Below, piece by piece: positions 10,437 through 20,220 of a stretch of 64,000 bases of DNA (positions are counted from its first letter, which is position 1; each line of letters starts with the position of its first letter). The translations under genes were made by a program, and so were the position numbers. The DNA is taken from contig NZ_VTEI01000009.1 of the NCBI RefSeq assembly GCF_008180415.1, forward strand, positions 62,001 to 126,000, read 5' to 3'. A model generated the notes under the pieces. It did no database searches and had not been told where the DNA came from. It was given only the letters and a program-made list of their open reading frames with translations. Source of the DNA: Rossellomorea vietnamensis. GTDB taxonomy: Bacteria; Bacillota; Bacilli; Bacillales; Bacillaceae_B.

Positions 10437-11207
10437 ATGGGGTATTGTGACTTCGGGGACAGGGAGCTGTATTTTGAAGATTACGGAGAAGGGACACCGA
10501 TTGTAATGATTCATCCGCCCGGGCTCGGCAGGAAATCATTCATCTATCAGAACCCTTTAAAGGAACAGTTCCGGTTAATCATTCCCGATCTCAGCGGGCA
10601 TGGGGATTCCAATAATGAAGAGGACTATGTCAGTATTGATACATATGTCGAGGAAGTGAAAGCCATCCTCGATTTTCTGGACATTTCGAAATGTGTTCTT
10701 CTCGGCTATTCGGCCGGGGGAGTGGTTGCCCAGGAATTTATCTACAAGTATATGGAGAAGGTCGAGCTTCTCATCCTTGCGGGAGGATATCCGAAAGTGC
10801 AGACTGTCCGGCTGAAGGTGATGCATATCCTTGGGATGAAGACCATTAAAGAGCGGCCGCAGCTGATGATGTCGATTTTATCCAAAGCTCACGCCAAAAC
10901 GCCTGAAGCGGAGCAGGAACTCTATGAACATATGGAGAAAGCGAACCGAAGCATTTGGTATCACTTTTACAAACAATCGTTATATTATAATTGTACGGAC
11001 CGCATCCTTGATCTGAAAGTACCGCTCCTGCTCATCTATGGAGCAAAATCAGATTGGATCAACAACCAATACAAACTGTACAAGGAGCATCCCCTGCATG
11101 AGCTCGTCATTATAGAAAAAGCCAAGCACCAGCTTCCAACCCTTTTCTCTAATTCCTTCAACAAAGCCGTCTTTTACTATGTTAAAAAAATGTTGAACAG
11201 GGAATGA
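10437..11207 (+). CDS. Alpha/beta hydrolase
   Basis: This 256-residue hydrolase has an oxyanion segment IHPPGLG (about 25-31), a nucleophile elbow GYSAGG (about 86-91), a probable acid in GAKSDW and a catalytic histidine in KAKHQLP. This is a complete Ser-Asp-His set for an esterase, lipase or related hydrolase; the substrate is unknown. The ATG at 10437 follows GGAGGGG at 6 bp. It ends 56 bp before the HD-domain gene, with which it could be co-transcribed. Confidence 0.82.
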   Translation: MGYCDFGDRELYFEDYGEGTPIVMIHPPGLGRKSFIYQNPLKEQFRLIIPDLSGHGDSNNEEDYVSIDTYVEEVKAILDFLDISKCVLLGYSAGGVVAQEFIYKYMEKVELLILAGGYPKVQTVRLKVMHILGMKTIKERPQLMMSILSKAHAKTPEAEQELYEHMEKANRSIWYHFYKQSLYYNCTDRILDLKVPLLLIYGAKSDWINNQYKLYKEHPLHELVIIEKAKHQLPTLFSNSFNKAVFYYVKKMLNRE

Positions 11208-11263
11208 AAAGGGGTATAATGAATAATCAAAATAGAGACTAGTTACACAGGGAGGAGGATTTT

Positions 11264-11914
11264 ATGGGGATTCATCATTATTTTAAAAGTCTCTCAGACG
11301 TGGAAAAGCTTGTCCGCTGTCCGGGAAGATTTAAATATCAGGATCATAATGTTGCAAGCCACTCATTTAAAGTCACCAAAATCGCACAATTCTTAGGGAC
11401 GGTCGAAGAGCATAAAGGAAATGCCGTCAATTGGAAGGCGTTATATGAAAAAGCATTGAACCACGATTACGCGGAGCTTTTTACAGGAGATATCAAAACA
11501 CCGGTTAAATACGCCTCCGAGGAGCTGCGGAGGCTGTTCAGCGAGGTAGAAGAAGAAATGATCGGCAAGTTTATCAAGCAGGAATTCCCTCAAGAGTATC
11601 AGGATGTATACCGCGACCGATTTAAAGAAGGCAAAGATTCGAGCCTTGAAGGGCGAATACTCTCGGTAGCCGATAAGATTGATCTACTATATGAATCGTT
11701 CGGTGAAATTCAAAAAGGAAATCCTGAACCGCTGTTTCTGGAAATTTACGAAGAAGCACTCGCCACGATTTTGAAATTCCATGAAATGGACAGTGTGCAA
11801 TACTTCTTGAATGACATCCTTCCTGATATGCTGTCTGAAAAAAACATTCCTCATGAGCAGCTCAGCGAAATGACGAAAAAAATCGTTGAAGGATTCAACT
11901 CCCCGAAAGAATAA
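11264..11914 (+). CDS. YfbR-like HD-domain phosphohydrolase
   Basis: This 216-residue HD-superfamily protein shows metal-binding residues in VASHSFKV (about 31-38), the His-Asp pair in ALNHDYAELFTGD (about 68-80) and a later aspartate in SVADKIDLLYES. The pattern matches YfbR-type 5'-deoxynucleotidases, which hydrolyse dNMPs. A regulatory HD phosphohydrolase on another nucleotide is possible. The start follows GGGAGGAGGA. It is followed by csbA 64 bp downstream. Confidence 0.8.
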   Translation: MGIHHYFKSLSDVEKLVRCPGRFKYQDHNVASHSFKVTKIAQFLGTVEEHKGNAVNWKALYEKALNHDYAELFTGDIKTPVKYASEELRRLFSEVEEEMIGKFIKQEFPQEYQDVYRDRFKEGKDSSLEGRILSVADKIDLLYESFGEIQKGNPEPLFLEIYEEALATILKFHEMDSVQYFLNDILPDMLSEKNIPHEQLSEMTKKIVEGFNSPKE

Positions 11915-11978
11915 GTATCTCTTCCAAATCGAAATCTGTTAAAATGGAAGTAATGGATTTTCTGAGGAGAGAGTTGAA

Positions 11979-12212
11979 ATGATTTCAAAATATATATTGG
12001 GCCTTTTTCTGCCAGGACTGCTTGTTGTTCTATTTACAAGGGTGACCTATAACCATATTGTCGGGTTAGTGCTGACAGTTGCCTTGATAGCGGCATCCGT
12101 TTATAAAGGGTATACCGACACATGGGCCCTGATCGTTGTGGATGCAGCATCCCTGACGGCAGGCTTTTGGTACAGCAACCGAATGAGAAATAAAGCGAAA
12201 AATCACAGCTGA
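11979..12212 (+). CDS. csbA: CsbA small membrane protein
   Basis: This 77-residue protein is mostly hydrophobic with about three transmembrane helices and a basic C-terminal tail (RMRNKAKNHS). It matches CsbA (DUF2198), a SigB-controlled protein of unknown function whose gene precedes uvrBA in B. subtilis. Here csbA and uvrB are separated by 2 kb holding a DnaA-box cluster and a serine hydrolase, so the operon has been split. A SigB promoter was not obvious. Confidence 0.85.
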   Translation: MISKYILGLFLPGLLVVLFTRVTYNHIVGLVLTVALIAASVYKGYTDTWALIVVDAASLTAGFWYSNRMRNKAKNHS

Positions 12213-12240
12213 AGCCCTGATTCTATCAGGAGCTTTTTTA
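12212..12240 (+). terminator. Terminator of csbA
   Basis: AGCCCTGA and TCAGGAGCT pair around TTCTA and run into TTTTTT. It overlaps the csbA stop codon. Confidence 0.8.
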
Positions 12241-12251
12241 TTTATCTGAAA

Positions 12252-12401
12252 AGTGGATAACTATCGAAAAAATGTGGATAACAAGTAGTTACTCACATTT
12301 TTTTAAATCAAAATGAAAGTAACCACAACTTATTAACAATACGACAAAGTTATTCACAAATAGTCCACATAATCAACAGGTTATCAACAGAGTTATTAAC
12401 A
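12252..12401. promoter_or_regulatory. DnaA-box cluster
   Basis: The 150-bp AT-rich stretch holds about nine sites related to TTATCCACA. TGTGGATAA at 12273 (minus strand) and TTATTCACA at 12350 match TTATNCACA exactly. One-mismatch sites are AGTGGATAA (12252), TTACTCACA (12289), TTATTAACA (12330 and 12393) and TTATCAACA (12381); two weaker sites are at 12319 and 12361. Replication-origin genes are absent, so this looks like a DnaA-titration or regulatory cluster rather than oriC. It lies directly before the serine hydrolase gene and may also affect its transcription. Confidence 0.75.
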
Positions 12402-12459
12402 AGGTGTGGGGATTTCTTTCTAGAACAAAGTATGTATCGCTAAAAAGGGGAGATCACCT

Positions 12460-13449
12460 ATGTATGAAAAACTTATTTCGTGGGTTGAGCATATCAAAGA
12501 AAAAAATCACAGCTCGGGAGCTGCATTATTTATTATAAAAGATAACCAGACGGTGCTTGAACATTACAGCGGCACTCAATCTAATTATTTGGGTGCGAAA
12601 CCAGTCACGAGGAATACGAGATTTAATATCGCTTCTGCCCGTAAAAGCTACCTGGGGCTTGCAGGCGCTTTTGCCGTACATGAGGGTAAGATTGGAAGTC
12701 TCGATGACTTTGCCCTGAATTATTTTCCAGAATGGGATCCAGATTTGCTTGGAAGTACAACCATCCGGCACCTCCTCACCCATTCACATGGATTGGATAC
12801 TACACAGGAAGGAGTGCCTTTCCGTGAGTTTTCACCTGGCGAAAACTGGGCGTACAGGGGCATCAACATTAGAATGATGACGGAGCTGGTGGATAGATTG
12901 TATCAAAAAAGCTTTCCGCAGCTGCTGAAGGAAAGAGTCTTTGATCCAATGGGGTTTTCGGAGACAGGCTGGGAAACAGCACCCCATGAAAATCTGGCCG
13001 AAGTGATTGTGGAGCCTGAGGAAAGAGCTGATTCAAGCCTTGGGTCAACAAAAGATGGAATGGATAAGAACCTTTTTGTATCAGCAAGAGAATTAGCGCG
13101 GTGGGGAAATCTTCATATGAATATGGGGAAGGCAGCTGGAAAGCAGATTGTACCTGAAGAAGTAGTAAGGCTTGCCACGACCATTCAAAGTCCTGTCTAT
13201 GAAAATAAGGATCTTCCGCAGAACGGATTTTTCTGGTTTGTACAAGGAGAACCTGCCCTTCAAAGTGAACTGGGTGAGAAGGTACCTGGAGGTTCTTATC
13301 AAATACTGGGAGTGACCGGTCCCACCGTTCTTGTCATACCCCATCAAAATATGGTGATCGCCAAGATGTATAACAAACGGTACAACTATGGAGGAGAAAA
13401 TTATCTCCATTACTTGAGGGAATTCAGCAATTTGGCGGTGTCACTTTAA
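12460..13449 (+). CDS. Serine hydrolase (class C beta-lactamase / penicillin-binding protein fold)
   Basis: This 329-residue protein has the SxxK catalytic motif SARK (about 58-61), a tyrosine motif YRGIN (about 132-136) and a late PGGSYQ segment that could serve as the KTG equivalent. HLLTHSHGLD (about 104-113) is a typical family block. No signal peptide is visible, so it is probably a cytoplasmic esterase-like member. The start follows AGGGGAG. Its promoter region is the DnaA-box cluster. Confidence 0.85.
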   Translation: MYEKLISWVEHIKEKNHSSGAALFIIKDNQTVLEHYSGTQSNYLGAKPVTRNTRFNIASARKSYLGLAGAFAVHEGKIGSLDDFALNYFPEWDPDLLGSTTIRHLLTHSHGLDTTQEGVPFREFSPGENWAYRGINIRMMTELVDRLYQKSFPQLLKERVFDPMGFSETGWETAPHENLAEVIVEPEERADSSLGSTKDGMDKNLFVSARELARWGNLHMNMGKAAGKQIVPEEVVRLATTIQSPVYENKDLPQNGFFWFVQGEPALQSELGEKVPGGSYQILGVTGPTVLVIPHQNMVIAKMYNKRYNYGGENYLHYLREFSNLAVSL

Positions 13450-13668
13450 CCCTTTAGAGCGCGAAAAGGGAAATTTCCTTTTTATGTTTAAAGCACGAAA
13501 GAAAAGTCCAAAGGGAAGCTCTATATAGATGTGGGAAAGGAACCTGATCTACAGGGTAGAGAAGAAAAGTAGCCTAGTAATAAACAGGGGAGTCTCCTTT
13601 TCAGCAAAATCATTCAGGTAACCAAGGATTTTATTATCCACCCCTGAAAAACCAGAAGAGTAAAAACG

Positions 13669-13682
13669 CGAACTTTTGTTCG
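13669..13682. promoter_or_regulatory. LexA (SOS) operator upstream of uvrB
   Basis: CGAACTTTTGTTCG is a perfect palindrome with the invariant GAAC-N4-GTTC of Gram-positive LexA boxes. It lies about 605 bp before uvrB and just upstream of a probable extended -10, which implies a long leader if uvrB is its target. Confidence 0.75.
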
Positions 13683-13913
13683 CTTATTATTGGTTATTTG
13701 TACATAGCCTGTGGTAGAATGAGAGTAACAGAAAATTGGGTGATCATTACGCAATACATGCGTTTACCAACCGAACGGCAATAAGATAGCTTGAATTTGT
13801 GACCAGGTATTGTACTTCTAAGAATACATTCAGAAAGTCCTTTTTAAAGTCTTTTTCTAAAAGCTTGCTGCATTTGAATGCTATTTTTCCTTATTCCCTC
13901 TTGTATACAGGTG

Positions 13914-14031
13914 ATTGGAGCGGAAGACGCCAGATCTCCTGCGGGACTAGCGGGACAGATGAGATCCCGCAGGCGAAGCTGAGGAGGCTCACCGCCCGCC
14001 CCGCGGAGTCGGGCGGCTGGGGCGGAAATCC
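13914..14031 (+). repeat. GC-rich structured repeat, family A copy 1
   Basis: It runs from ATTGGAGCGGAAG to GGGGCGGAAATCC and includes CTCCTGCGGGACTAGCGGGAC, GAGATCCCGCAGGCGAAGC, GAGGAGGCTCACCG and CCCCGCGGAGTC. These segments can fold into several stems. Copies recur at 19449, 28134 and 44451. It sits inside the presumed uvrB leader. Confidence 0.85.
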
Positions 14032-14287
14032 ATTACTTTTCCAGCCGCATTCTTTGCGAAAAGAGCGATTCTAAAAGTTTATTCACACTTGGGAGGATGA
14101 TTAAAGCGGAAATGTAAAGCATCCTATGTGATCAGCAGGCGTTTAATTTACCGCTAAGAATACACCCGGCAGCAGCATTGCCTATGAAATCAGCCATACA
14201 AAAGTGCTTATTTTCAAACGAAAGCTTTAGAGCAGCTGTTAACAGGGTATATTTTATATATATAAGTTTAGTTGAACGGGAGGCAGG

Positions 14288-16273
14288 ATGGTGAAAGATC
14301 AATTTCAGTTAAAGTCTCATTATGAACCGCAGGGTGACCAGCCCGAGGCAATCAAAGAAATCACCAAGGGGATCCGCGATGGAAAAAGGCATCAGACCCT
14401 CCTTGGCGCGACAGGAACAGGTAAAACCTTTACCGTTTCCAACGTCATCAAGGAAGTCAATAAGCCGACGTTGGTCATTGCCCATAATAAAACGCTGGCA
14501 GGACAGCTGTACAGCGAATTTAAAGAGTTTTTCCCTGACAATGCGGTTGAGTATTTTGTCAGTTATTATGATTATTATCAGCCGGAAGCCTACGTTCCGC
14601 AGACAGATACATTTATTGAAAAAGATGCCAGCATCAATGATGAAATTGATAAACTCCGGCATTCGGCAACCTCTTCTTTATTCGAAAGGAAGGATGTCAT
14701 TGTCATTGCCAGTGTTTCCTGTATATACGGCCTGGGTTCTCCTGAGGAATACAGGAATCTTGTCGTCTCATTAAGAGTAGGGATGGAAATCGAACGCAAT
14801 CAGCTGTTACGAAAGCTGGTCGATGTTCAATACGCGAGGAATGACATCGACTTCAAACGTGGTACTTTCAGGGTCCGCGGAGATGTTGTCGAAATATTCC
14901 CGGCATCAAAAGATGAGCACTGCATGAGGATTGAATTTTTTGGAGACGAAATTGACCGCATCAGAGAAGTAGATTCACTGACAGGCGAAATCATCGGAGA
15001 ACGAGATCATGTCGCGATTTTCCCAGCTTCTCACTTCGTTACCCGTGAAGAAAAAATGAAGATCGCAATTGGAAATATTGAGCAGGAACTTGAGGAACAG
15101 CTGAAAGTGATGAGAGAAGAAAATAAACTTCTTGAAGCGCAAAGGCTTGAGCAGAGAACAAGGTATGACCTCGAGATGATGAGGGAGATGGGCTTCTGTT
15201 CAGGAATCGAGAACTATTCCCGCCATTTGACTCTTCGTCCTGCGGGATCCACTCCTTATACGCTGCTGGATTACTTCCCGGATGACTTCATGATTGTCAT
15301 TGATGAGTCTCACGTGACCCTCCCGCAGATAAGGGGAATGTTCAACGGTGACCAGGCGAGGAAAAAAGTATTGGTTGATCATGGGTTCAGGCTGCCTTCT
15401 GCCATGGATAACCGCCCGCTGCGGTTTGAAGAATTTGAAGGAAAAGTGGATCAGCTTGTTTATGTTTCAGCGACACCAGGACCTTATGAAGAAGAGCACA
15501 GCCCTGAGATGATTCAGCAGATCATCCGCCCTACAGGCCTGCTGGATCCGACGATCGATGTCCGTCCGATTGAAGGACAGATCGATGACATGATTGGAGA
15601 AATCAATGAGCGGATCGAAAAGAATGAACGGGTTCTTGTAACAACTCTGACGAAAAAAATGTCTGAAGACTTGTCAGCCTACCTGAAAGAAATCGGTATA
15701 AAAGTGCAGTACCTTCACTCGGAAATCAAAACTCTAGAGCGGATTGAAATCCTGCGCGATCTCCGGATGGGCAAGTATGATGTCCTGGTCGGGATCAACC
15801 TGCTAAGGGAAGGCCTGGATATCCCAGAAGTCTCACTTGTAACGATTTTGGATGCAGACAAAGAAGGGTTCCTCCGCTCGGAGCGTTCCCTTATCCAAAC
15901 CATTGGGCGTGCTGCCCGTAATTCCAACGGCCACGTCATCATGTATGCAGACAAAATCACTGATTCCATGAGAAAGGCGCTTGATGAAACAAGCCGGCGC
16001 CGTGAAATACAAACTGCTTATAATGAGAAGCATGGGATTACACCTCAGACGATCAAGAAGAACATTCCTAATCTTATACGTGCCACCTATGCGGCAGAAG
16101 ATCAGGCAGAGTATGAAGGAACATCGAAGAAAACGGCAAAGCTTACAAAACCAGAGAGAGAAAAGCTTATTGCAAGCTTAGAAGGAGAAATGAAGGAAGC
16201 AGCGAGAGCGTTGGACTTCGAACGTGCCGCACAGCTGCGTGACACAGTTCTAGAGTTAAAAGCGGAAGGATGA
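14288..16273 (+). CDS. uvrB: UvrABC excinuclease subunit B
   Basis: This 661-residue helicase-like damage-verification subunit works with UvrA and UvrC in nucleotide excision repair. Walker A is GATGTGKT (about 39-46), the beta-hairpin region [12 protein letters not shown] (about 93-104) is intact, and the helicase motif QTIGRAARN is present. A C-terminal UVR motif (about 625-655, [12 protein letters not shown]) binds UvrC. Length is standard. The start follows GGGAGGC. uvrA begins 6 bp after its stop, so both are one transcript, presumably SOS-inducible through the LexA box at 13669. Confidence 0.97.
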   Translation: MVKDQFQLKSHYEPQGDQPEAIKEITKGIRDGKRHQTLLGATGTGKTFTVSNVIKEVNKPTLVIAHNKTLAGQLYSEFKEFFPDNAVEYFVSYYDYYQPEAYVPQTDTFIEKDASINDEIDKLRHSATSSLFERKDVIVIASVSCIYGLGSPEEYRNLVVSLRVGMEIERNQLLRKLVDVQYARNDIDFKRGTFRVRGDVVEIFPASKDEHCMRIEFFGDEIDRIREVDSLTGEIIGERDHVAIFPASHFVTREEKMKIAIGNIEQELEEQLKVMREENKLLEAQRLEQRTRYDLEMMREMGFCSGIENYSRHLTLRPAGSTPYTLLDYFPDDFMIVIDESHVTLPQIRGMFNGDQARKKVLVDHGFRLPSAMDNRPLRFEEFEGKVDQLVYVSATPGPYEEEHSPEMIQQIIRPTGLLDPTIDVRPIEGQIDDMIGEINERIEKNERVLVTTLTKKMSEDLSAYLKEIGIKVQYLHSEIKTLERIEILRDLRMGKYDVLVGINLLREGLDIPEVSLVTILDADKEGFLRSERSLIQTIGRAARNSNGHVIMYADKITDSMRKALDETSRRREIQTAYNEKHGITPQTIKKNIPNLIRATYAAEDQAEYEGTSKKTAKLTKPEREKLIASLEGEMKEAARALDFERAAQLRDTVLELKAEG

Positions 16274-16279
16274 CCAGTA

Positions 16280-19159
16280 ATGGCTAAAGACCAAATTGTA
16301 GTACAAGGAGCTAGAGCTCATAATCTGAAAAATATAGATATTACCATTCCAAGGGATAAACTTGTCGTGTTGACGGGTTTGTCGGGTTCGGGGAAATCCT
16401 CCTTGGCCTTCGATACCATTTATGCCGAAGGCCAGCGAAGGTATGTCGAGTCACTGTCTGCTTATGCCAGGCAGTTTCTTGGGCAAATGGATAAACCTGA
16501 TGTAGACGCCATAGAGGGCCTGTCTCCGGCGATTTCAATTGACCAGAAGACAACTAGCCGAAACCCGCGTTCAACAGTCGGGACGGTAACGGAAATCTAT
16601 GATTATCTTCGTTTGCTGTATGCCCGTGTCGGCAGGCCGATCTGCCCGATTCATGGAATCGAAATCAGTTCCCAGACGATCCAGCAAATGGTTGACAGAA
16701 TCATGGAATATGACGAGCGGACCAAGCTCCAGGTATTGGCACCGATTGTATCCGGCAGAAAAGGGACCCATGTCAAAACGCTGGAAGATATCAAAAAACA
16801 AGGATATGTCAGGGTCCGGGTCAACGGAGAAGTCCTTGATCTTGGTGATGATATTGAACTTGAGAAAAATAAAAAACATGACATAGAGGTCATCATCGAC
16901 CGGATAGTGGTGAAAGAAGGCGTGGAGGCACGTCTTTCCGACTCTCTTGAAACAGCTTTGCGGCTGGCTGATGGGCGGGTCTTGATTGATGTCATGGGTG
17001 AAGAAGAACTTTTATTCAGTGAACACCATGCCTGTCCGATATGCGGATTTTCTATTGGTGAACTGGAACCAAGAATGTTTTCATTCAACAGTCCTTTTGG
17101 CGCCTGCCAAAGCTGTGATGGGCTGGGTTCCAAACTGGAAGTCGACGAGGACTTGATCATCCCGATCTGGGACAAGACGCTTAATGAACATGCGATTGCC
17201 CCATGGGAACCGACAAGTTCTCAGTATTATCCTCAGCTGTTAAAGGCAGTCTGCAATCACTTTGGCATCGACATGGATGTCCCAGTGAAGGACCTGCCAA
17301 AGCATCAGCTTGATAAGGTTCTTTACGGCTCTAAAGGCGAAGAGGTTTACTTCCGGTATGAGAATGACTGGGGACAAGTGCGTGAAAACTATATCGAATT
17401 TGAAGGTGTCGTCAGTAACGTGGAACGCCGTTACAAAGAGACCAGTTCCGACTACATCCGTGAGCAGATGGAAAAATATATGGGCCAAAGGCCATGCCCT
17501 AAGTGTAAAGGTCATCGTTTGAAAACAGAAAGCCTGGCTGTAAAAGTAGACTCTCTCCATATTGGTGAAGTGACTGCTTTCTCCATTGAAGAAGCAGAAG
17601 GATTTTTCGCCGGGTTGGAACTGTCAGAAAAAGAAATGAAGATTGCTAAATTGATTCTGCGTGAAATCCGTGAGCGCCTTGGTTTCCTTAATAACGTAGG
17701 ATTGGATTACCTTACGCTCAGCAGGGCCGCCGGAACCCTTTCAGGAGGGGAAGCCCAGCGTATCAGGCTTGCAACACAAATCGGTTCGCGCTTAACAGGT
17801 GTCCTGTATATCCTGGATGAACCGTCCATCGGGCTTCATCAGCGTGATAACGACCGCCTGATTTCCACTCTGCAGAATATGCGTGATATCGGAAACACCT
17901 TGATTGTCGTTGAACACGATGAGGATACCATGCTTGCAGCAGATTATTTGATCGATGTCGGTCCTGGAGCGGGAGTCCATGGCGGTGAAATCGTCTCTGC
18001 CGGAACACCGCAGGAAGTCATGGACGATTCCAAATCCCTGACAGGTCAGTATCTCAGCGGTAAAAAATTCATTCCGCTTCCAGTGGAACGTAGAAAACCG
18101 GACGGCCGCTTTATTGAAATTATGGGAGCAAAGGAAAATAACCTGAGAAATGTGAAAGTGAAAATTCCTTTGGGGATCTTTACATCTGTAACAGGGGTAT
18201 CAGGGTCTGGCAAAAGTACGCTGATCAACGAAATCCTGCACAAATCTCTTGCACAGCAGCTTCATAGAGCCAAATCGAAACCGGGTGAGCATAAGCAAAT
18301 CAAAGGGGTCGAGCATCTTGATAAGGTCATCGATATCGACCAGTCTCCTATTGGAAGGACGCCAAGATCTAATCCAGCTACCTATACGGGAGTGTTTGAC
18401 GATATTCGTGATGTTTATGCGACTACCAATGAGGCGAAGGTGCGCGGCTATAAAAAAGGCCGTTTCAGCTTCAACGTAAAAGGAGGACGCTGTGAAGCCT
18501 GCCGTGGAGACGGAATCATTAAAATAGAAATGCACTTCCTTCCAGATGTGTACGTGCCTTGTGAAGTTTGTCATGGCAAGCGGTATAACCGTGAAACACT
18601 GGAAGTGAAATACAAAGGCAAAAATATTGCCGATGTACTGGAAATGACGATTGAAGACGCTCTTCAATTCTTTGAAAACATTCCGAAGATCAGCCGCAAG
18701 CTGCAGACTATTGCGGATGTTGGCCTGGGATATATTAAGCTTGGCCAGCCTGCAACAACCTTATCCGGAGGGGAAGCTCAGCGTGTTAAGCTTGCGTCAG
18801 AACTGCACCGCCGTTCAACCGGGCGTTCGCTCTATATTCTTGACGAGCCGACAACCGGTTTGCATGTCGATGACATTTCCCGTCTGCTCGTCGTGCTTCA
18901 ACGCCTGGTAGAAAACGGAGATTCAGTACTTGTCATTGAGCATAACCTGGATGTCATCAAAGCCTCTGACTATCTCATTGACCTCGGTCCAGAGGGAGGG
19001 GACAAAGGGGGAACGATCGTTGCTTCCGGAACCCCGGAAAAAGTGGCAGAAGTACCGGAATCCTATACAGGAAAATACCTGAAGCCGGTTCTGGAACGTG
19101 ACAGAGCCCGCATGGAGAAGAGAATCAAAGAAACAGAAGAAGTCGGCAGCAGCCGATAA
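16280..19159 (+). CDS. uvrA: UvrABC excinuclease subunit A
   Basis: This 959-residue ABC-type ATPase recognises DNA damage as a dimer and loads UvrB. Two nucleotide-binding domains are visible: Walker [10 protein letters not shown] (about 31-39) and GVSGSGKST (about 639-647), with ABC signatures LSGGEAQR in each half. Zinc-binding cysteine clusters CPICGF...CQSCDG and CEACRGDG...CEVC are intact. Length is normal. It follows uvrB by 6 bp. Confidence 0.97.
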   Translation: MAKDQIVVQGARAHNLKNIDITIPRDKLVVLTGLSGSGKSSLAFDTIYAEGQRRYVESLSAYARQFLGQMDKPDVDAIEGLSPAISIDQKTTSRNPRSTVGTVTEIYDYLRLLYARVGRPICPIHGIEISSQTIQQMVDRIMEYDERTKLQVLAPIVSGRKGTHVKTLEDIKKQGYVRVRVNGEVLDLGDDIELEKNKKHDIEVIIDRIVVKEGVEARLSDSLETALRLADGRVLIDVMGEEELLFSEHHACPICGFSIGELEPRMFSFNSPFGACQSCDGLGSKLEVDEDLIIPIWDKTLNEHAIAPWEPTSSQYYPQLLKAVCNHFGIDMDVPVKDLPKHQLDKVLYGSKGEEVYFRYENDWGQVRENYIEFEGVVSNVERRYKETSSDYIREQMEKYMGQRPCPKCKGHRLKTESLAVKVDSLHIGEVTAFSIEEAEGFFAGLELSEKEMKIAKLILREIRERLGFLNNVGLDYLTLSRAAGTLSGGEAQRIRLATQIGSRLTGVLYILDEPSIGLHQRDNDRLISTLQNMRDIGNTLIVVEHDEDTMLAADYLIDVGPGAGVHGGEIVSAGTPQEVMDDSKSLTGQYLSGKKFIPLPVERRKPDGRFIEIMGAKENNLRNVKVKIPLGIFTSVTGVSGSGKSTLINEILHKSLAQQLHRAKSKPGEHKQIKGVEHLDKVIDIDQSPIGRTPRSNPATYTGVFDDIRDVYATTNEAKVRGYKKGRFSFNVKGGRCEACRGDGIIKIEMHFLPDVYVPCEVCHGKRYNRETLEVKYKGKNIADVLEMTIEDALQFFENIPKISRKLQTIADVGLGYIKLGQPATTLSGGEAQRVKLASELHRRSTGRSLYILDEPTTGLHVDDISRLLVVLQRLVENGDSVLVIEHNLDVIKASDYLIDLGPEGGDKGGTIVASGTPEKVAEVPESYTGKYLKPVLERDRARMEKRIKETEEVGSSR

Positions 19160-19235
19160 AAACAAAAAACAAGCCCTCGGGTCGGTATCGAGTTACGGGT
19201 TCAGTTTTCTAGTATAAAATTAAAAAATGCACATC

Positions 19236-19268
19236 AAAAGGAGTGTCAAATTTGACACTCCTTTTTTC
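19236..19268. terminator. Palindromic terminator
   Basis: GGAGTGTCAAATTTGACACTCC is an unbroken palindrome flanked by AAAA and TTTTTT, so it can act in both directions. It lies inside the split inverted repeat downstream of uvrA. Confidence 0.85.
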
Positions 19269-19448
19269 TTAATATAAAGGTGTTTTTGGCGGCGAGTCTG
19301 TGAAATTAGTAATACAAAATGCACCCTAGATAGCAAGTGACAGAACTTTTTGTTCTTCAAAATTTGTGGCACAATTTCCTATACACTTCCAATCCCCAAA
19401 TTTATATGAAGGAGGAGTTATTAATTATTAATAATGCAGTAATGATTT

Positions 19449-19569
19449 GATTGGAACGGAAGGTGCGTGATCTCCTGCGGGACTAGCGTGACAGGTGAGA
19501 CCCCACAGGCAAAGCCGAGGAGGCTCACCGCACGCCCCGCGGAGTCACGCATCTGGAGTGGAAATCATT
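19449..19569 (+). repeat. GC-rich structured repeat, family A copy 2
   Basis: It is full length and uninterrupted, from GATTGGAACGGAAG to GTGGAAATCATT. Relative to copy 1, AGCGGGAC becomes AGCGTGAC while CGCCCGCCCC becomes CGCACGCCCC and GAGTCGGGCG becomes GAGTCACGCA, which looks like paired change in stems. Confidence 0.85.
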
Positions 19570-19828
19570 AGACATTGTTATCGGGTACGAATCACTCAAC
19601 CATTTCTTTAGTTAATTAGAGGCATGTACTTCAAAAAAGAACCCGTTAGGTACCGAGGGCTTGTTTTTTGATATAGAGAACTGTCCCTTCTAACGCTTTA
19701 ACCCTCTAAAGTATAAAACAGCAAAACACATCCTGGTACTTACCGTTTATCAGCCTGAAGATGGAGGGAGAATTGAAGGGAATATGGGATGATGGTGTTA
19801 AGGGAAAAAACAAAAGTTGTTTCAAGAG

Positions 19829-19854
19829 TGAAACTTTTGGGCAGCTGAAACGTA
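19829..19854 (+). promoter_or_regulatory. SigW-type promoter of yvlABCD
   Basis: TGAAAC (19829-19834) and CGTA (19851-19854) are separated by exactly 16 bp, which is the SigW consensus. The operon is a SigW target in B. subtilis, which supports the call. Confidence 0.85.
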
Positions 19855-19885
19855 AATAGTAGTATCAGAGAGAGGAGTGACATCC

Positions 19886-20200
19886 TTGGATACCAACAGA
19901 TTGCTTTCATCTCTTAGTTACTTCAGCATCTTCTTTGCAGGGTTTATTTTTCCGGTCATAGTGTATTTCCTGGTGGATGACCCTGAAACAAAGAGACATG
20001 CAAAATCTGCTTTTCTATCTCACTTGCTCCCGTTGATTGCGGTGCCGCTTGTGGTTGCCGGCGTCTTTTTTGACCTCGGGGTCTTAGCGGTCGGAAGCGG
20101 TATACCGATTTTCATTTTTATAACTATAGGTTTTTCGCTGCTCATTTCACTGATTGTTGTTATCTGGAATGTTTATAAGGGAATAAAGGTACTGCTATAA
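19886..20200 (+). CDS. yvlA: YvlA-like small membrane protein
   Basis: This protein of about 104 residues has three hydrophobic segments and a DUF4870-like pattern (FPVIVYFLVDD, then HAKSAFLSHLL). TTG at 19886 follows AGAGAGGAG at 8 bp; an in-frame GTG at 19877 overlaps that site and is less likely. It opens the four-gene yvlABCD operon. In B. subtilis the operon belongs to the SigW cell-envelope stress regulon. Molecular function is unknown. Confidence 0.8.
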   Translation: MDTNRLLSSLSYFSIFFAGFIFPVIVYFLVDDPETKRHAKSAFLSHLLPLIAVPLVVAGVFFDLGVLAVGSGIPIFIFITIGFSLLISLIVVIWNVYKGIKVLL

Positions 20201-20220
20201 CTTTGAAGGAGTGAAGAAGT

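Larger units (their letters stand above)
13450..14287. other. Long uvrB upstream region
   Basis: This 838-bp gap holds a LexA box, a possible extended -10 sequence (TGGTAGAAT near 13711) and one copy of the GC-rich repeat (both sites listed separately). Open frames here cross the repeat and lack ribosome binding sites. A short frame starting near 13717 has no supporting signal. Confidence 0.7.
19163..19670. other. Long-range inverted repeat after uvrA (split terminator arms)
   Basis: CAAAAAACAAGCCCTCGG (19163-19180) and CGGGTTC (19196-19202) are matched in inverted orientation by GAACCCG (19640-19646) and CCGAGGGCTTGTTTTTTG (19653-19670). Together the arms look like one terminator, but about 440 bp lies between them, including a palindromic terminator and a family A repeat. 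Confidence 0.7.

Noticed and set aside
12252..12401. Chromosomal replication origin
   Set aside because: dnaA, dnaN, rnpA and other origin neighbours are absent, and the gene context corresponds to the csbA-uvrB region. I keep it as a DnaA-box cluster only.
13799..14074. 91-codon frame upstream of uvrB
   Set aside because: Most of it lies in the family A repeat and it has no ribosome binding site.
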